Assembly: GCA_002319795.1 (NCBI GenBank) | Contig: DCFU01000013.1 | Location: 49,243 to 113,242, forward strand | DNA length: 64,000 bases | Origin: Megamonas sp. UBA1796 | Lineage (GTDB): Bacteria > Bacillota > Negativicutes > Selenomonadales > Selenomonadaceae | Direction: 5' to 3' | Program-made: the position numbers and the translations under genes | The notes under the pieces: generated by a model | Databases searched by the model: none | The model's input: only the letters and a program-made list of their open reading frames with translations | What the model was told of the DNA's origin: nothing | Shown here: positions 17,532-26,250 of the stretch, one piece after another | Numbering within the stretch: position 1 is the first letter of the stretch | How the letters are laid out: each line of letters begins with the position of its first letter

Positions 17532-18902
17532 ATGTCGGACATGTATGATGAATCGACGCTGAATGACATGTATTTTACGACCAAAGAAATGAAACGTATT
17601 TTCAGTGACGCAAATAAGATACAGAAACAGATGGACTGCGAGGCCGTCCTTGCTGAGGTGGAAGCTGCGCTTGGCATGATCCCACCGGAGGCAGCCGCGG
17701 AGATCGTAAAGAAATCGAGGGTGGAATATATTGACTTTGAGGCGCTTCGGGCTGATTTCAACCGTACGGGCCATCCTTTCGTACCACTCGTGCATGCCTA
17801 TAAGAAAATCTGTGAAGGCAATGCGGGTGAATATGTGCATTGGGGTGCAACGACGCAGGATATTCTGGATACTGCCGGTGCTTTGCAGATAAAGGAAGCG
17901 TATGAACTGCTCATGCAGCGCTTCGAGGAACTCTATAAGATTCTGGCGGAACAGGCTTATCGCTATAAGGATCTCGTTATGGTGGGGCGCACAAACGGAC
18001 AGCATGCGATGCCTATAACGCTGGGGTATAAGATATCTGTCTGGGGTTTTGAGCTGCGTGATAATATAGACCGCCTGCATGAGGCAGAAAAACGCGTGTT
18101 CAAGGGCGAGTTTGCCGGAGCAGTAGGAACGCTGGCCTCTTTAGGAGAGCAGGGACTCAGGGTGCAGGCGGGCTTTTTGAAACGGCTGGGCCTTGGTATC
18201 CCTGCGGTAGCCTGGTCGTCTTCACGCAACCATTATGCCGAACTCGTAAGTGATCTGGCTATCATGGCGGCGACGTTTGGAAAAATAGGGACAGAGGTTT
18301 ATGCACTGCAGAAGTCAGAGATTGATGAACTGGAGGAACAGCAGGGGGAAGGGGCGATTGGCAGCAGCACGATGCCGCATAAGAGGAACCCGTTCCGCTC
18401 GATGGAGCTCAGCACGAACGCGCGGATTGCCCGAGGATGTGCCGAAACCATGCTGGGGGCTTTGGAAACGGAGCATGAACGTGACCCACGCAGCGCTTCC
18501 GTGGAAAACGTTGTTTTTGAACAGATATTTTCCCTTCTGCATGCTTCGGTGGAGCGCGCTATCAGTCTCATGAAGAATTTGGTCGTTCATCCGGAACATA
18601 TGCAGCGAAATATAGCAGCCCTGCATGGGCTTATTTTTTCTGAAGCCGTTATGATGGAGCTTGGCAAAAAGCTGGGCCGGCAATCGGCGCATGAAATCGT
18701 GCATAAGCTTTCCATGAAGGCCTTCGAAACTGAAACACCACTGGCAGCGTTGCTTAAGGCGGATGCGAGAGTAACGGCCGTGCTGTCTGCCGAGGCAATT
18801 GACACCATCATGCAGCCGGAAAAATATATCGGCCAGGCAGCATTTTTTGCGGAGCAGCTGAAACGGCAGAAGGACGCGTATTTCGCGGATAAAGGAAAAT
18901 AA
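17532..18902 (+). CDS. Fumarase/aspartase-superfamily lyase (adenylosuccinate lyase-like)
   Basis: 456 aa. The superfamily signature GSSTMPHKRNP is intact, as are the HWGATTQDI and GRTNGQHAMPIT segments that bear catalytic residues. Members split succinyl-type substrates to fumarate plus an amine, or do related cycloisomerisation (CMLE). The N-terminus (FSDANKIQKQMDCEAVLAEVEAALGMIP) looks closer to the CMLE-like branch than to housekeeping PurB, and its operon with AbgA-like and DcuC-like genes argues against a purine role. An N-substituted aspartate is a plausible but unproven substrate. ATG 17532 is chosen (AAGGAAAAGG upstream); an in-frame extension to 17388 overlaps the regulator. Confidence 0.8.
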   Translation: MSDMYDESTLNDMYFTTKEMKRIFSDANKIQKQMDCEAVLAEVEAALGMIPPEAAAEIVKKSRVEYIDFEALRADFNRTGHPFVPLVHAYKKICEGNAGEYVHWGATTQDILDTAGALQIKEAYELLMQRFEELYKILAEQAYRYKDLVMVGRTNGQHAMPITLGYKISVWGFELRDNIDRLHEAEKRVFKGEFAGAVGTLASLGEQGLRVQAGFLKRLGLGIPAVAWSSSRNHYAELVSDLAIMAATFGKIGTEVYALQKSEIDELEEQQGEGAIGSSTMPHKRNPFRSMELSTNARIARGCAETMLGALETEHERDPRSASVENVVFEQIFSLLHASVERAISLMKNLVVHPEHMQRNIAALHGLIFSEAVMMELGKKLGRQSAHEIVHKLSMKAFETETPLAALLKADARVTAVLSAEAIDTIMQPEKYIGQAAFFAEQLKRQKDAYFADKGK

Positions 18903-18967
18903 AGGAATGTTCATAAAGAAAAGAGAAGTATGGAAGTTGGAATAGGCGTTCGGAACCCTTATAAATG

Positions 18968-19003
18968 TTGCGGTCTTGGAAATCAGGACCGCAATATTTT
19001 TTT
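18968..19003 (+). terminator. Terminator of the abgA unit
   Basis: TTGCGGTC and GGACCGCAA arms followed by TATTTTTTT. Confidence 0.85.
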
Positions 19004-19176
19004 GCGTGAAAATCGATGAGAAGCTGTCTGTTTGCCAGCAGGGAGCCCTATTTGCTTGCCAAAAGACTTGAGCAGATCATATTGCCGATGGGCGACCGGA
19101 TGTTTTATACAACAGATAAAGTATATATTTCTAATATTTCTCAATTTAATATTTTTAATTAAAATTAGTACATTGA

Positions 19177-19205
19177 TTGACAATGTTATTTCATGGTGAT
19201 ATATT
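19177..19205 (+). promoter_or_regulatory. kdgK operon promoter
   Basis: TTGACA (19177-19182), exactly 17 bases, TATATT (19200-19205). Nothing gene-like is seen in the rest of the 18903-19302 gap apart from the upstream terminator and the inverted repeat at 19216. Confidence 0.75.
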
Positions 19206-19215
19206 GAATATACAT

Positions 19216-19263
19216 CATATATAAAATATTAAATCACGTATGTGATGTAATATTTTATATATG
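19216..19263. repeat. 48-bp inverted repeat at the kdgK transcription start
   Basis: Two 22-base arms (19216-19237 and 19242-19263) around a 4-base centre; 21 of 22 positions pair. Arms begin CATATATAAAATATTA and end ATCAC/GTGAT at the centre. It starts about 10 bases after the -10 box, so it overlaps or directly follows the start of transcription. It could be a repressor operator (the IclR regulator at 22624 is the obvious candidate) or an RNA hairpin. Confidence 0.85.
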
Positions 19264-19302
19264 AGTATAATAAGCCCGTGATAGAGATTAGGAGGAATTT
19301 GG

Positions 19303-20256
19303 ATGGATGTTGTGAGTATAGGCGAAACAATGGTACTATTTTCGCCTGAGCTGAATGGCGCTATAAGGTATGCGGATAGATTTTCGGCACGGTGTGCGGG
19401 CGCAGAGTCTAATACGTTGATTGGATTGGCACGTTTGGGACATAAAACAGGCTGGATCAGCAAGGTCGGTAAAGACGAATTGGGAGAGATGATTCTAAAG
19501 GCCGTCCGCGGGGAAGGCGTGGATACCAGCAAGGTGCAGTATGATTTGGAGGCGCCGACAGGAATCTTTTTTAAAGGTGTCATGAATGAAAGGGATACAA
19601 GAGTCTATTACTATAGAAAGGGTTCTGCCGCCAGCAGATTAGGTATTGCGGAACTGGATGAAGGGTATATAGCACAGGCAAAATATTTGCATTTGACAGG
19701 TATTACGCCGGCATTGAGTAAATCCTGCTATGAGGTTATTTTTCGCGCCATAGAAATTGCCAAAGAACATCATGTTAAAATTGTTTTTGACCCAAATATC
19801 AGATATAAATTATGGGACAGTTCTTATGCGAAAAAAACAATCTTGAAAATTTCCAGCCTTGCTGATATTGTGTTGCCGGGACTGAATGAAGGCAGATTTA
19901 TATTCGGTGATCAACCCGCAGAAAAAATCGCAGAAGCTTTTATTGAAAATGGAGCATCGCAGGTCATTGTAAAATTGGGTGCCAAAGGTGCTTATTATAT
20001 AGATGGGAATGACCGGGGCATGGTCTCTGGTTTCAAGGTAGGCAGAGTGGTTGATCCAGTTGGTGCGGGAGATGGCTTTACTGCCGGAGTTTTGTCAGGT
20101 CTTCTGGATGGAGTTGGTTTTAGGGAGGCTGTAATAAGAGGGGCAGCGATAGGTGCCATCGTGGTTACTGCCAATGGTGATATTGAGGGATTGCCTGACA
20201 GAGAAACCTTGGAGCGCTTTATTCGTAGTTCGGCGGATAATGAAATTGATCGTTGA
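19303..20256 (+). CDS. kdgK: 2-keto-3-deoxygluconate kinase
   Basis: PfkB-family kinase of 317 aa that phosphorylates KDG to KDPG. The ATP/anion-hole signature DPVGAGDGFTAG, with the catalytic Asp, is present near residue 250; the N-terminal MDVVSIGETMVLF and the YYRKGSAASRL segment are typical of KDG kinases. AGGAGG precedes the ATG. It is followed 21 bases later by the aldolase that uses its product, so the assignment as KDG kinase rather than fructokinase or ribokinase is supported by context. Confidence 0.9.
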   Translation: MDVVSIGETMVLFSPELNGAIRYADRFSARCAGAESNTLIGLARLGHKTGWISKVGKDELGEMILKAVRGEGVDTSKVQYDLEAPTGIFFKGVMNERDTRVYYYRKGSAASRLGIAELDEGYIAQAKYLHLTGITPALSKSCYEVIFRAIEIAKEHHVKIVFDPNIRYKLWDSSYAKKTILKISSLADIVLPGLNEGRFIFGDQPAEKIAEAFIENGASQVIVKLGAKGAYYIDGNDRGMVSGFKVGRVVDPVGAGDGFTAGVLSGLLDGVGFREAVIRGAAIGAIVVTANGDIEGLPDRETLERFIRSSADNEIDR

Positions 20257-20277
20257 TAAAAATGGAGGATTGATAAA

Positions 20278-20910
20278 ATGAATACGCTTGCAGAAATATT
20301 TAAGTATAAAATCGTGGCAATTGTCCGCGGAGCAAGAGCAGAGGATGTCTTGCAGATTGCCGGGGCATTGCAGCAAGGTGGGATAAAATTAATTGAAATT
20401 ACCATGAACTCTCCCAAAGCTTTGGAGGGAATCAGAGCTGTGTCAGAATCACTGGGAGATACCATGATTGTTGGTGCAGGATCGGTGCTTGATGCGCAAA
20501 CTGCCTGCAATGCGTTAGAGGCAGGCGCACGGTTTGTTTTATCTCCGACAGTCGATACAGAAACAATAAAAATCACAAAGCGGTATGGCGCGGTAAGCAT
20601 TCCAGGAGCGTTTACACCTACAGAGATTTTAAAGGCTTTTAATGAGGGAGGAGATATTATAAAAGTATTCCCTATATCCAGCGTCGGTCCAGGATATATC
20701 AAAGATGTGCATGCGCCACTGCCGCAGATTCCGTTGATGGCGACAGGTGGGATTCATCTTGATAATATTCGTTCTTATCTGGAAAAAGGTTCCGAGGGAA
20801 TAGGACTGGGAAGTTCTTTGGTAGATACAAAACAAGTGGTGAACGATATATATTTAAAGGAATTGACGAAGAAAGCAGCCGATTTTGTCAGCATAGCCAA
20901 TGATTTTTGA
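20278..20910 (+). CDS. eda: KDPG (2-dehydro-3-deoxyphosphogluconate) aldolase
   Basis: Splits KDPG to pyruvate and glyceraldehyde 3-phosphate. 210 aa, standard size. Seen: the catalytic Glu region IVRGARAEDV/LIEITMNSP, the Schiff-base lysine segment DIIKVFP, and GGIHLDNI near the C-terminus. Forms an operon with kdgK and the MFS carrier. With kdgK it completes the lower pathway for KDG, including KDG made by UxuA at 50806. Confidence 0.93.
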   Translation: MNTLAEIFKYKIVAIVRGARAEDVLQIAGALQQGGIKLIEITMNSPKALEGIRAVSESLGDTMIVGAGSVLDAQTACNALEAGARFVLSPTVDTETIKITKRYGAVSIPGAFTPTEILKAFNEGGDIIKVFPISSVGPGYIKDVHAPLPQIPLMATGGIHLDNIRSYLEKGSEGIGLGSSLVDTKQVVNDIYLKELTKKAADFVSIANDF

Positions 20911-20976
20911 GGATACTATATAGAACCGTTTGTAAAACAGCATTATAAAATTTATAACAATGAGGGGGAAATAATC

Positions 20977-22269
20977 ATGAATTACCATGAAGAGCCGATT
21001 GCTCAGCTTGACAACCATGGAAAAAAGAAAATGAATTATGGCTGGATACTTGTAGCAATTATGCTTTTTGGTGCCGTTGTCAATTATCTTGATCGTGTGA
21101 ACCTGAGCATTGCAGGCACTACCATTGTTGGAGAATTCCAAATAGACCCGATCCAGATGGGATTGTTGTTTTCGGCGATGCTGCTGCCTTATTCCTTATC
21201 AAATTTACCGGCAGGCTGGCTGGTAGACAAATATGGTGCGAAAAAATTATTTACCATCGCAACAATTTTTTGGTCTTTGGCAACACTCGCATCCGGTATA
21301 GCGGAGACTTATTCACAAATCTACATGTCCAGGGTATTGTTGGGAATCGCCGAAGCTCCATTTTTTATTTGTGGTGCTAAAGTGACGCAACAGTGGTTCG
21401 ATGATAGGAATAGGGGATTAGCGACCTCTGTTATCAATATGGGACCGCCAGTTGCCAATGCAATCGCTCCCCCGCTTTTAACAGTTGTTTTGCTTGCATT
21501 TGGCTGGCGTCCGATGTTTATAGGTCTCGGTCTGATAGGCTTTATGGTTACCGTTCTTTGGCTCGTTTTTTATAGGGATAAAAGTAACGACAAAGGTTTT
21601 GTGGAAATACATGCAGAAACGGAGACCGATAAATCCGGGGGAAAGCCAACTCCTAAAATTTCCTGGGCAGTACTTTTAAAGCACCCGTCAGCCTGGGCGA
21701 TGATGCTTGGGAACTTTGGGCTGATTTATGTTTTATGGGTATATCTCACATGGTTGCCTACGTATCTTAATACAGCTCGTGGCTTCGGACTTTTGAAAAC
21801 CGGCTGGCTTGCGGCAATTCCCTTTGTTGCCGGAATGATAGGCGTTCCTTTAGGAGGATATTTATCGGATATTCTGATTAAAAAGGGTTATGCACCTATC
21901 CGGGCGCGTAAAACTGTGTTGGTTAGTGCTGTGCTTGCTGCCGCAATCGTAGTTGCACCAGTCGCCTATGTAGATGACCGTTTTGTATCTGTAGCATTAT
22001 TGACAGCAGGGTTCTTATTCTCCAGTATGCCGAATGGTGTTGTATGGACACTGGCTACGGATGTGGCACCGGCAAAATTAGTTGGTTCTCTGGGGGCTTT
22101 GCAAAACTTTGCGGGATATCTGGGCGGCACTTTGGCGCCAATTCTGACCGGAATTATTATTTCAAAGACGGGATCTTTCAATATGGTATTTGTGGTTGCT
22201 TCACTAATGTTGATTATGAGTGCAATCATATATGGAGTATTCTTAAAAAAGAAAATTGACATAGAATAG
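20977..22269 (+). CDS. MFS transporter, sugar-acid (ExuT/GudP-like, ACS family)
   Basis: 430 aa with 12 predicted membrane segments. The N-terminal NYLDRVNLSIAG and the loop motif PAGWLVDKYGAKK are typical of the anion:cation symporter family that carries hexuronates, galactonate or glucarate. The gene follows eda in the kdgK operon, so it likely imports a sugar acid or KDG itself. The exact substrate is open. AGGGGGAA precedes the ATG. Confidence 0.87.
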   Translation: MNYHEEPIAQLDNHGKKKMNYGWILVAIMLFGAVVNYLDRVNLSIAGTTIVGEFQIDPIQMGLLFSAMLLPYSLSNLPAGWLVDKYGAKKLFTIATIFWSLATLASGIAETYSQIYMSRVLLGIAEAPFFICGAKVTQQWFDDRNRGLATSVINMGPPVANAIAPPLLTVVLLAFGWRPMFIGLGLIGFMVTVLWLVFYRDKSNDKGFVEIHAETETDKSGGKPTPKISWAVLLKHPSAWAMMLGNFGLIYVLWVYLTWLPTYLNTARGFGLLKTGWLAAIPFVAGMIGVPLGGYLSDILIKKGYAPIRARKTVLVSAVLAAAIVVAPVAYVDDRFVSVALLTAGFLFSSMPNGVVWTLATDVAPAKLVGSLGALQNFAGYLGGTLAPILTGIIISKTGSFNMVFVVASLMLIMSAIIYGVFLKKKIDIE

Positions 22270-22527
22270 GAAAAATTTTCTTTATGAGTAAAACAAGCTT
22301 GCAGAATCATTTTTTGATAAAAAGATAGTATGTTCATGAAGGCAGCAGGAGAGTTTGTATCTGTAAAAGACCATGCATTTGCCATGTTCTTGCCGTAAAA
22401 TGTATATATGCCAAATATAAGAAATGGCTGGAAAAGAAAAGTGCAGAAAGTATGCGGCAAGGTACCAATGAAATAACATCCATAAGTAATATATAGTTTT
22501 TGTCATTCTTTGTTTTGGATGGAAAAT

Positions 22528-22593
22528 TTGATAAAAATCCCTTTACATAGTATAATTTGTTGAGCAATGATACGAATGTATAGGGATTTTTAT
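22528..22593 (+). promoter_or_regulatory. iclR promoter embedded in an inverted repeat
   Basis: TTGATA (22528-22533), 17 bases, TATAAT (22551-22556). Arms ATAAAAATCCCTTTACA (22531-22547) and TGTATAGGGATTTTTAT (22577-22593) pair at 16 of 17 positions. One arm overlaps the -35 box and spacer, the other lies past the start. A good layout for autoregulation by the IclR protein. The rest of 22270-22527 shows nothing clear. Confidence 0.7.
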
Positions 22594-22623
22594 TATATTT
22601 GATTATAGATTTAGGTGAGAAAA

Positions 22624-23379
22624 ATGGCAGTGAAATCCGCAAGCAGAGTGCTGGATGTTTTTGAATTGTTGGCAAAAAATAAAAATGGTTTATCCGTGGC
22701 TGATATAAGCAGAGATTTGAATATTCCACAGAGCAGTACTTCAAATTTGGTGAAGACGATGCATGACTCCGGATATCTTACGCGTGATGAACGAAACAAG
22801 TATGTACTTGGTGTACGCTTGATTCAACTTGGCTCTGTAGCGATGGAGTCTTTTGATATCGGTGTAGTTGCGAAACCTATCCTGCAAAAATTGGTAGAAA
22901 AAGTAGAGGAAACTGTATTTTTAGCAATTCGCGCACAGAATGAAGTTGTATATATATTGAAGATTGATTCTAACCAATCAGTAAATACAACGGCGCAGCC
23001 AGGCTATCACCGGCCCCTGTATAATACTGGCTTGGGTAAGGCCTTTTTATCAAAACTGCCGGTAATGGAACAGCAGGAAGTATTATCTGGATTGGAACTT
23101 CTACCGGTTACGGAGTATACCATCACGGATAAAGAAATTTTGCTCAAACAGCTGGAGAGTTTCAGGCAACAAGGATATGCCATTGATGATGAAGAAAGCG
23201 AATATGGTTTGTATTGTATTGCGACTACGCTTTCTACAGTAGATAAGAATATAGAAGCTGCAATCAGTATATCGGGATTGAAAAAGAGGGTGCTTCCTCA
23301 GAAGGAACGCATTGTAACCGAGCTGTTTAAGACCGCTGCGGAAATTTCCAGTAAACTTGGCGGACACAGCATATTTTGA
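22624..23379 (+). CDS. IclR-family transcriptional regulator
   Basis: 251 aa. N-terminal winged helix (SRVLDVFELLAKNKNGLSVADISRDL pattern, split across residues 6-32, then PQSSTSNLVKTM) and C-terminal effector domain (YHRPLYNTGLGKAFLS). ATG 22624 sits 6 bases after AGGTGAG; the GTG at 22615 overlaps that site and is less likely. Members such as KdgR control uronate and KDG catabolism, matching the neighbouring kdgK-eda-MFS operon. Confidence 0.9.
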   Translation: MAVKSASRVLDVFELLAKNKNGLSVADISRDLNIPQSSTSNLVKTMHDSGYLTRDERNKYVLGVRLIQLGSVAMESFDIGVVAKPILQKLVEKVEETVFLAIRAQNEVVYILKIDSNQSVNTTAQPGYHRPLYNTGLGKAFLSKLPVMEQQEVLSGLELLPVTEYTITDKEILLKQLESFRQQGYAIDDEESEYGLYCIATTLSTVDKNIEAAISISGLKKRVLPQKERIVTELFKTAAEISSKLGGHSIF

Positions 23380-23495
23380 TGGCCTTATCGAGTATATTGT
23401 GCGCATAATAGCTTTTATCAGAATTTAAATCTGCCATTCCGGCGTCCTGCCTGCTGGCTAAGGCAAAGAATGTATCTGCTGAGATTATTTAAATA

Positions 23496-23546
23496 AAACA
23501 ACCGTCGCATATCTTTATTTCGTAGGAATATGCAACGGTTGTTTTT
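23496..23546. terminator. Terminator after iclR
   Basis: Arms ACAACCGTCGCATAT and ATATGCAACGGTTGT, 14 of 15 paired, followed by TTTTTCT. A-rich on the other side, so possibly bidirectional. Confidence 0.8.
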
Positions 23547-23615
23547 CTATCGTTTCGGCTGTACTCTACTATAGAGAGGCTATACCAGAGTCCGGTTGGT
23601 GACAGAGGAGGGTAA

Positions 23616-24179
23616 ATGGAAAAAGAATTATCGGAAATGACACTGGAAGAACTATGGCAGCTGTTCCCTATTTTCCTGGCACCGCACAAGAGTGTATGGC
23701 GGGAATGGTTCATTGAGGAACAGAAACGCTTGCAGCTGTTTTTGCCTGGGGGAAACATCATGGGGATTTATCATATCGGCAGTACGGCTGTTGATGGAAT
23801 CTGGGCCAAACCAATTATTGATTTGCTAGTAGAGATTTCCCTGGAAACTGAGTTATCTGTGTTGAAACGTTGTTTTCTGGATAATGGATATCTTTGTATG
23901 GCAGAGTCGCCGACGAGAATTTCCTTCAACCGCGGTTATACGAAACATGGCTTTGCAGAGAAAGTATATCATTTGCATTTGCGCTGTGCAGGAGATAAGG
24001 ATGAAATTTATTTTCGGGAGTATCTGTGTGCGCATAGAGAGGTAGCTGAGGCATATGAGCAGCTGAAGCTCGGCCTGTGGAAAAAATACGAGCATGATCG
24101 TGATGCCTATACGGAAGCAAAAACGGAATTTGTACTGGAATATACAAAAAAAGCTAAAATGCTATATGCTGGGAAATAG
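23616..24179 (+). CDS. GrpB-family protein (nucleotidyltransferase-like fold)
   Basis: 187 aa. The family core YHIGSTAVDGIWAKPIIDLLVE is present in part as HIGSTAV then the aspartate-bearing KPIIDLLV, followed by HLHLRC and a C-terminal FREYLCAHREVAEAYEQLK segment. GrpB/UPF0157 proteins have a minimal nucleotidyltransferase fold; their cellular role is not well established. Precedes a methyltransferase gene by 28 bases on the same strand, so co-transcribed. The GTG/ATG choice is clear: ATG 23616 follows GAGGAGGG. Confidence 0.85.
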   Translation: MEKELSEMTLEELWQLFPIFLAPHKSVWREWFIEEQKRLQLFLPGGNIMGIYHIGSTAVDGIWAKPIIDLLVEISLETELSVLKRCFLDNGYLCMAESPTRISFNRGYTKHGFAEKVYHLHLRCAGDKDEIYFREYLCAHREVAEAYEQLKLGLWKKYEHDRDAYTEAKTEFVLEYTKKAKMLYAGK

Positions 24180-24207
24180 ACGGATATTTAAATATGGGGG
24201 AGAAATA

Positions 24208-24873
24208 ATGGTGGATTCAAAGGCGTGGGAATGGGAAATGGTAAGCGGGGATGCGGCTGCATATTGGCAAGAACCAGCTGCGGAAAGTTATTATCTCATG
24301 GATCGCTGGAAATGGCAGAGGAAGAAGGACTTCTTGGATCTTGGCTGTGGTCTGGGCAGGCACACCATTCTGTTTTCCCGGGCTGGCTTTGCTGTATGGG
24401 CATTCGATTTGAGTGGCTATGCGGTTGCGAAGACGCAGGAATGGGCAGCGGTGGAAAAACTCGACGTTGTTTGCAGTGTCGGGGATATGCTCGAGCTCCC
24501 ATATGGAGCTGATAGTTTTGACTGCATCCTCTGCCGGAATGTCATCTCCCATGCGGATACGCAGGGCGTAAAAAGGATACTGGCGGAGATATTTCAGATC
24601 ATGAAGGCGGGAGCGGAATGTTATTTGACGCTGGGTTCGAAAAATGCCTGGGGTTTTCAGCAACCCTGGCCGGTTGTCGATGAAAATACTAAAATACGCT
24701 TGGAAAATGGTCCTGAAAATGGGATACCTCATTTTTATGCAGACAGGGAGCTTATAGAGACGTTGTTTGAGGATGTCGAGCTGCTTTCCGTGCAGCATAT
24801 TGAGGATTTTATCCGGGATAGAGGACTCCGTTCCCTTGGATGGCATTGGCATATCCTGTTTCGCAAACCGTGA
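24208..24873 (+). CDS. Class I SAM-dependent methyltransferase
   Basis: 221 aa. Motif I FLDLGCGLGRHTILF binds SAM, followed by VWAFDLSGYAV (motif II acidic residue) and a late FDCILCRNVISH. ATG 24208 follows GGGGGAGAAA; in-frame starts upstream lie within the grpB-like gene. Substrate unknown. The MFS/IclR unit upstream is separated by a terminator, so its only partner is the GrpB-family gene. Confidence 0.87.
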   Translation: MVDSKAWEWEMVSGDAAAYWQEPAAESYYLMDRWKWQRKKDFLDLGCGLGRHTILFSRAGFAVWAFDLSGYAVAKTQEWAAVEKLDVVCSVGDMLELPYGADSFDCILCRNVISHADTQGVKRILAEIFQIMKAGAECYLTLGSKNAWGFQQPWPVVDENTKIRLENGPENGIPHFYADRELIETLFEDVELLSVQHIEDFIRDRGLRSLGWHWHILFRKP

Positions 24874-25049
24874 TAAGAGAGGCGCACCAGCAGTCCCCAA
24901 ATGATAGGAATGAATCCTGGCAGCTGTATCCTGCGTGTATGTGACGATGCCATTATGGCATAAAGGACAAAGAATAAGCCTGGCTTGCCGTTTGGGCTTC
25001 ATGAGAGAGCTGCCTGGGCTGAAGTATAATAGTTCTCTTTTATGGGATT

Positions 25050-25988
25050 TTATTTAAAGTGAAGGTTAGCATCCAAAATTTCTTGCTTGCGCCCTAATAT
25101 TCTGTCGGATAATAATTGATTCTCAATATTTTCAAAGCCAATTCTACTTATAGTTTGTGCAAAGCGCTCTCCGGTTTTACCTTGTTCTCTATATAGGAGA
25201 AGAGCCTTTTCGATTACGGATAGAGCTTCTTCCTGATTTGTAAAGATTTTCTTCAGAGATTTACCCTGCGCTACTTGTTTGCCCCATCTTCCGCCAATGT
25301 AGATTTTATAGCCCTGTTTTCCGTTTTCAATAGCATCAAAATTGCATTTCCCGATACAGTGCCCACAATTATTACATATATTAGGATCGATTTTTAAAAT
25401 ACCGTCTATAACACTCGCTGCCTTTACAGGACAATTATTCATAATGGAACAATTTTTACAACCATGGCAATTTTCTTTCTCAAAATTTGGAATCATTTGG
25501 CCGATAATGCCTAAATCATTTAAGTTTGGTTTTACACAATTATTCGGGCAACCACCTACGGCAATTTTAAATTTATGTGGCAACTTTACAGCAACGTAAC
25601 CGTTGTAAAATCTTTCGTGAATTTCTTTTGATAAAGCCGAGGCATCAATAAGGCCATATTGACATGTAGTGCCTTTACACGAAACGACTGGCCGTACTTT
25701 TGCGCCGGTGCCTCCGGTAACAAGTCCTGCCTTGGCAATATATGCCCGAAAATCCTCGATTTTTTCATAAGGAATTCCCTGGCATTCTACCGTAAGTCTT
25801 GTAGTAAAAGTAATAATACCATTTCCGAATAACTCAGCAGCTTGAGCTACATATTTTGCCTGGGCAGCCGTAATTGCGCCATTTACGGTAATAATTCTTG
25901 CTGAAAAGTTGTCTGTTCCTCTATTGCTTAGAAAGCCAAGTGCTTTTACGCGTTTTTCATCTGCAGGACTGATTGTTAATGTAGCCAT
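25050..25988 (-). CDS. Stand-alone nitrite/sulfite reductase-like siroheme [4Fe-4S] protein
   Basis: 312 aa. N-terminal ferredoxin-like half domain (residues 1-80), then siroheme/[4Fe-4S] ligands CKGTTCQYG and GGCPNNCVKPNLND, then an inserted two-cluster ferredoxin (CHGCKNCSIMNNCPV and CNNCGHCIGKC). This order matches AsrC-type anaerobic sulfite reductase subunits and related small proteins. No asrA or asrB partner is adjacent, so the electron donor is unknown. ATG 25988 has GGAGGG 8 bases upstream; 26003 is a weaker in-frame alternative. The divergent side holds only a decayed LysR start. Confidence 0.82.
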   Translation of the reverse strand: MATLTISPADEKRVKALGFLSNRGTDNFSARIITVNGAITAAQAKYVAQAAELFGNGIITFTTRLTVECQGIPYEKIEDFRAYIAKAGLVTGGTGAKVRPVVSCKGTTCQYGLIDASALSKEIHERFYNGYVAVKLPHKFKIAVGGCPNNCVKPNLNDLGIIGQMIPNFEKENCHGCKNCSIMNNCPVKAASVIDGILKIDPNICNNCGHCIGKCNFDAIENGKQGYKIYIGGRWGKQVAQGKSLKKIFTNQEEALSVIEKALLLYREQGKTGERFAQTISRIGFENIENQLLSDRILGRKQEILDANLHFK

Positions 25989-26178
25989 GTGTATACCCTC
26001 CAATAATATTTATTCAATGCCATAAAAATATAGGTTCCTATGCGAAACTTTAATTAATTTCATTAAATACGGTTCCACCTTCCAGAACTAACGTATTTGT
26101 TTCAATACTATGATAACAATATAACACTTGTTGCTTAATAATCATAGATAAAATCTATTAATAATCTAAGAAGAAAAG

Positions 26179-26250
26179 ATGACAATCAGACATCTCAAAA
26201 GATTTATTTCTGTAGCTGAAACTGGCAAGATGTGTACGGCTGTTCGTTAA
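26179..26250 (+). pseudogene. N-terminal remnant of a LysR regulator gene
   Basis: A 23-codon frame reading MTIRHLKRFISVAETG and ending after KMCTAVR at a stop. This is the typical start of one LysR subgroup up to the first helices of the DNA-binding domain; the rest of the domain is absent downstream. It lies divergent from the siroheme protein, where an intact regulator would be expected. Apart from this, 25989-26447 shows no gene. Confidence 0.6.

Noticed and set aside
17532..18902. Straight annotation of the lyase as purB (adenylosuccinate lyase)
   Set aside because: The signature is common to the whole superfamily and the operon context is not purine-related, so only a superfamily-level call is made.
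24874..25002. Minus-strand ILCPLCHN segment resembling the start of small cysteine-rich zinc-ribbon proteins
   Set aside because: The second cysteine pair is missing in every frame and the frame then runs antisense through the methyltransferase gene. Too weak even for a pseudogene call.
26070..26090. Minus-strand AAGGTGGAACCG resembling a T-box antiterminator motif upstream of the siroheme protein gene
   Set aside because: No stem I, specifier loop or matching terminator could be drawn, and the consensus AGGGTGGNACCGCG is not met. Treated as coincidence.
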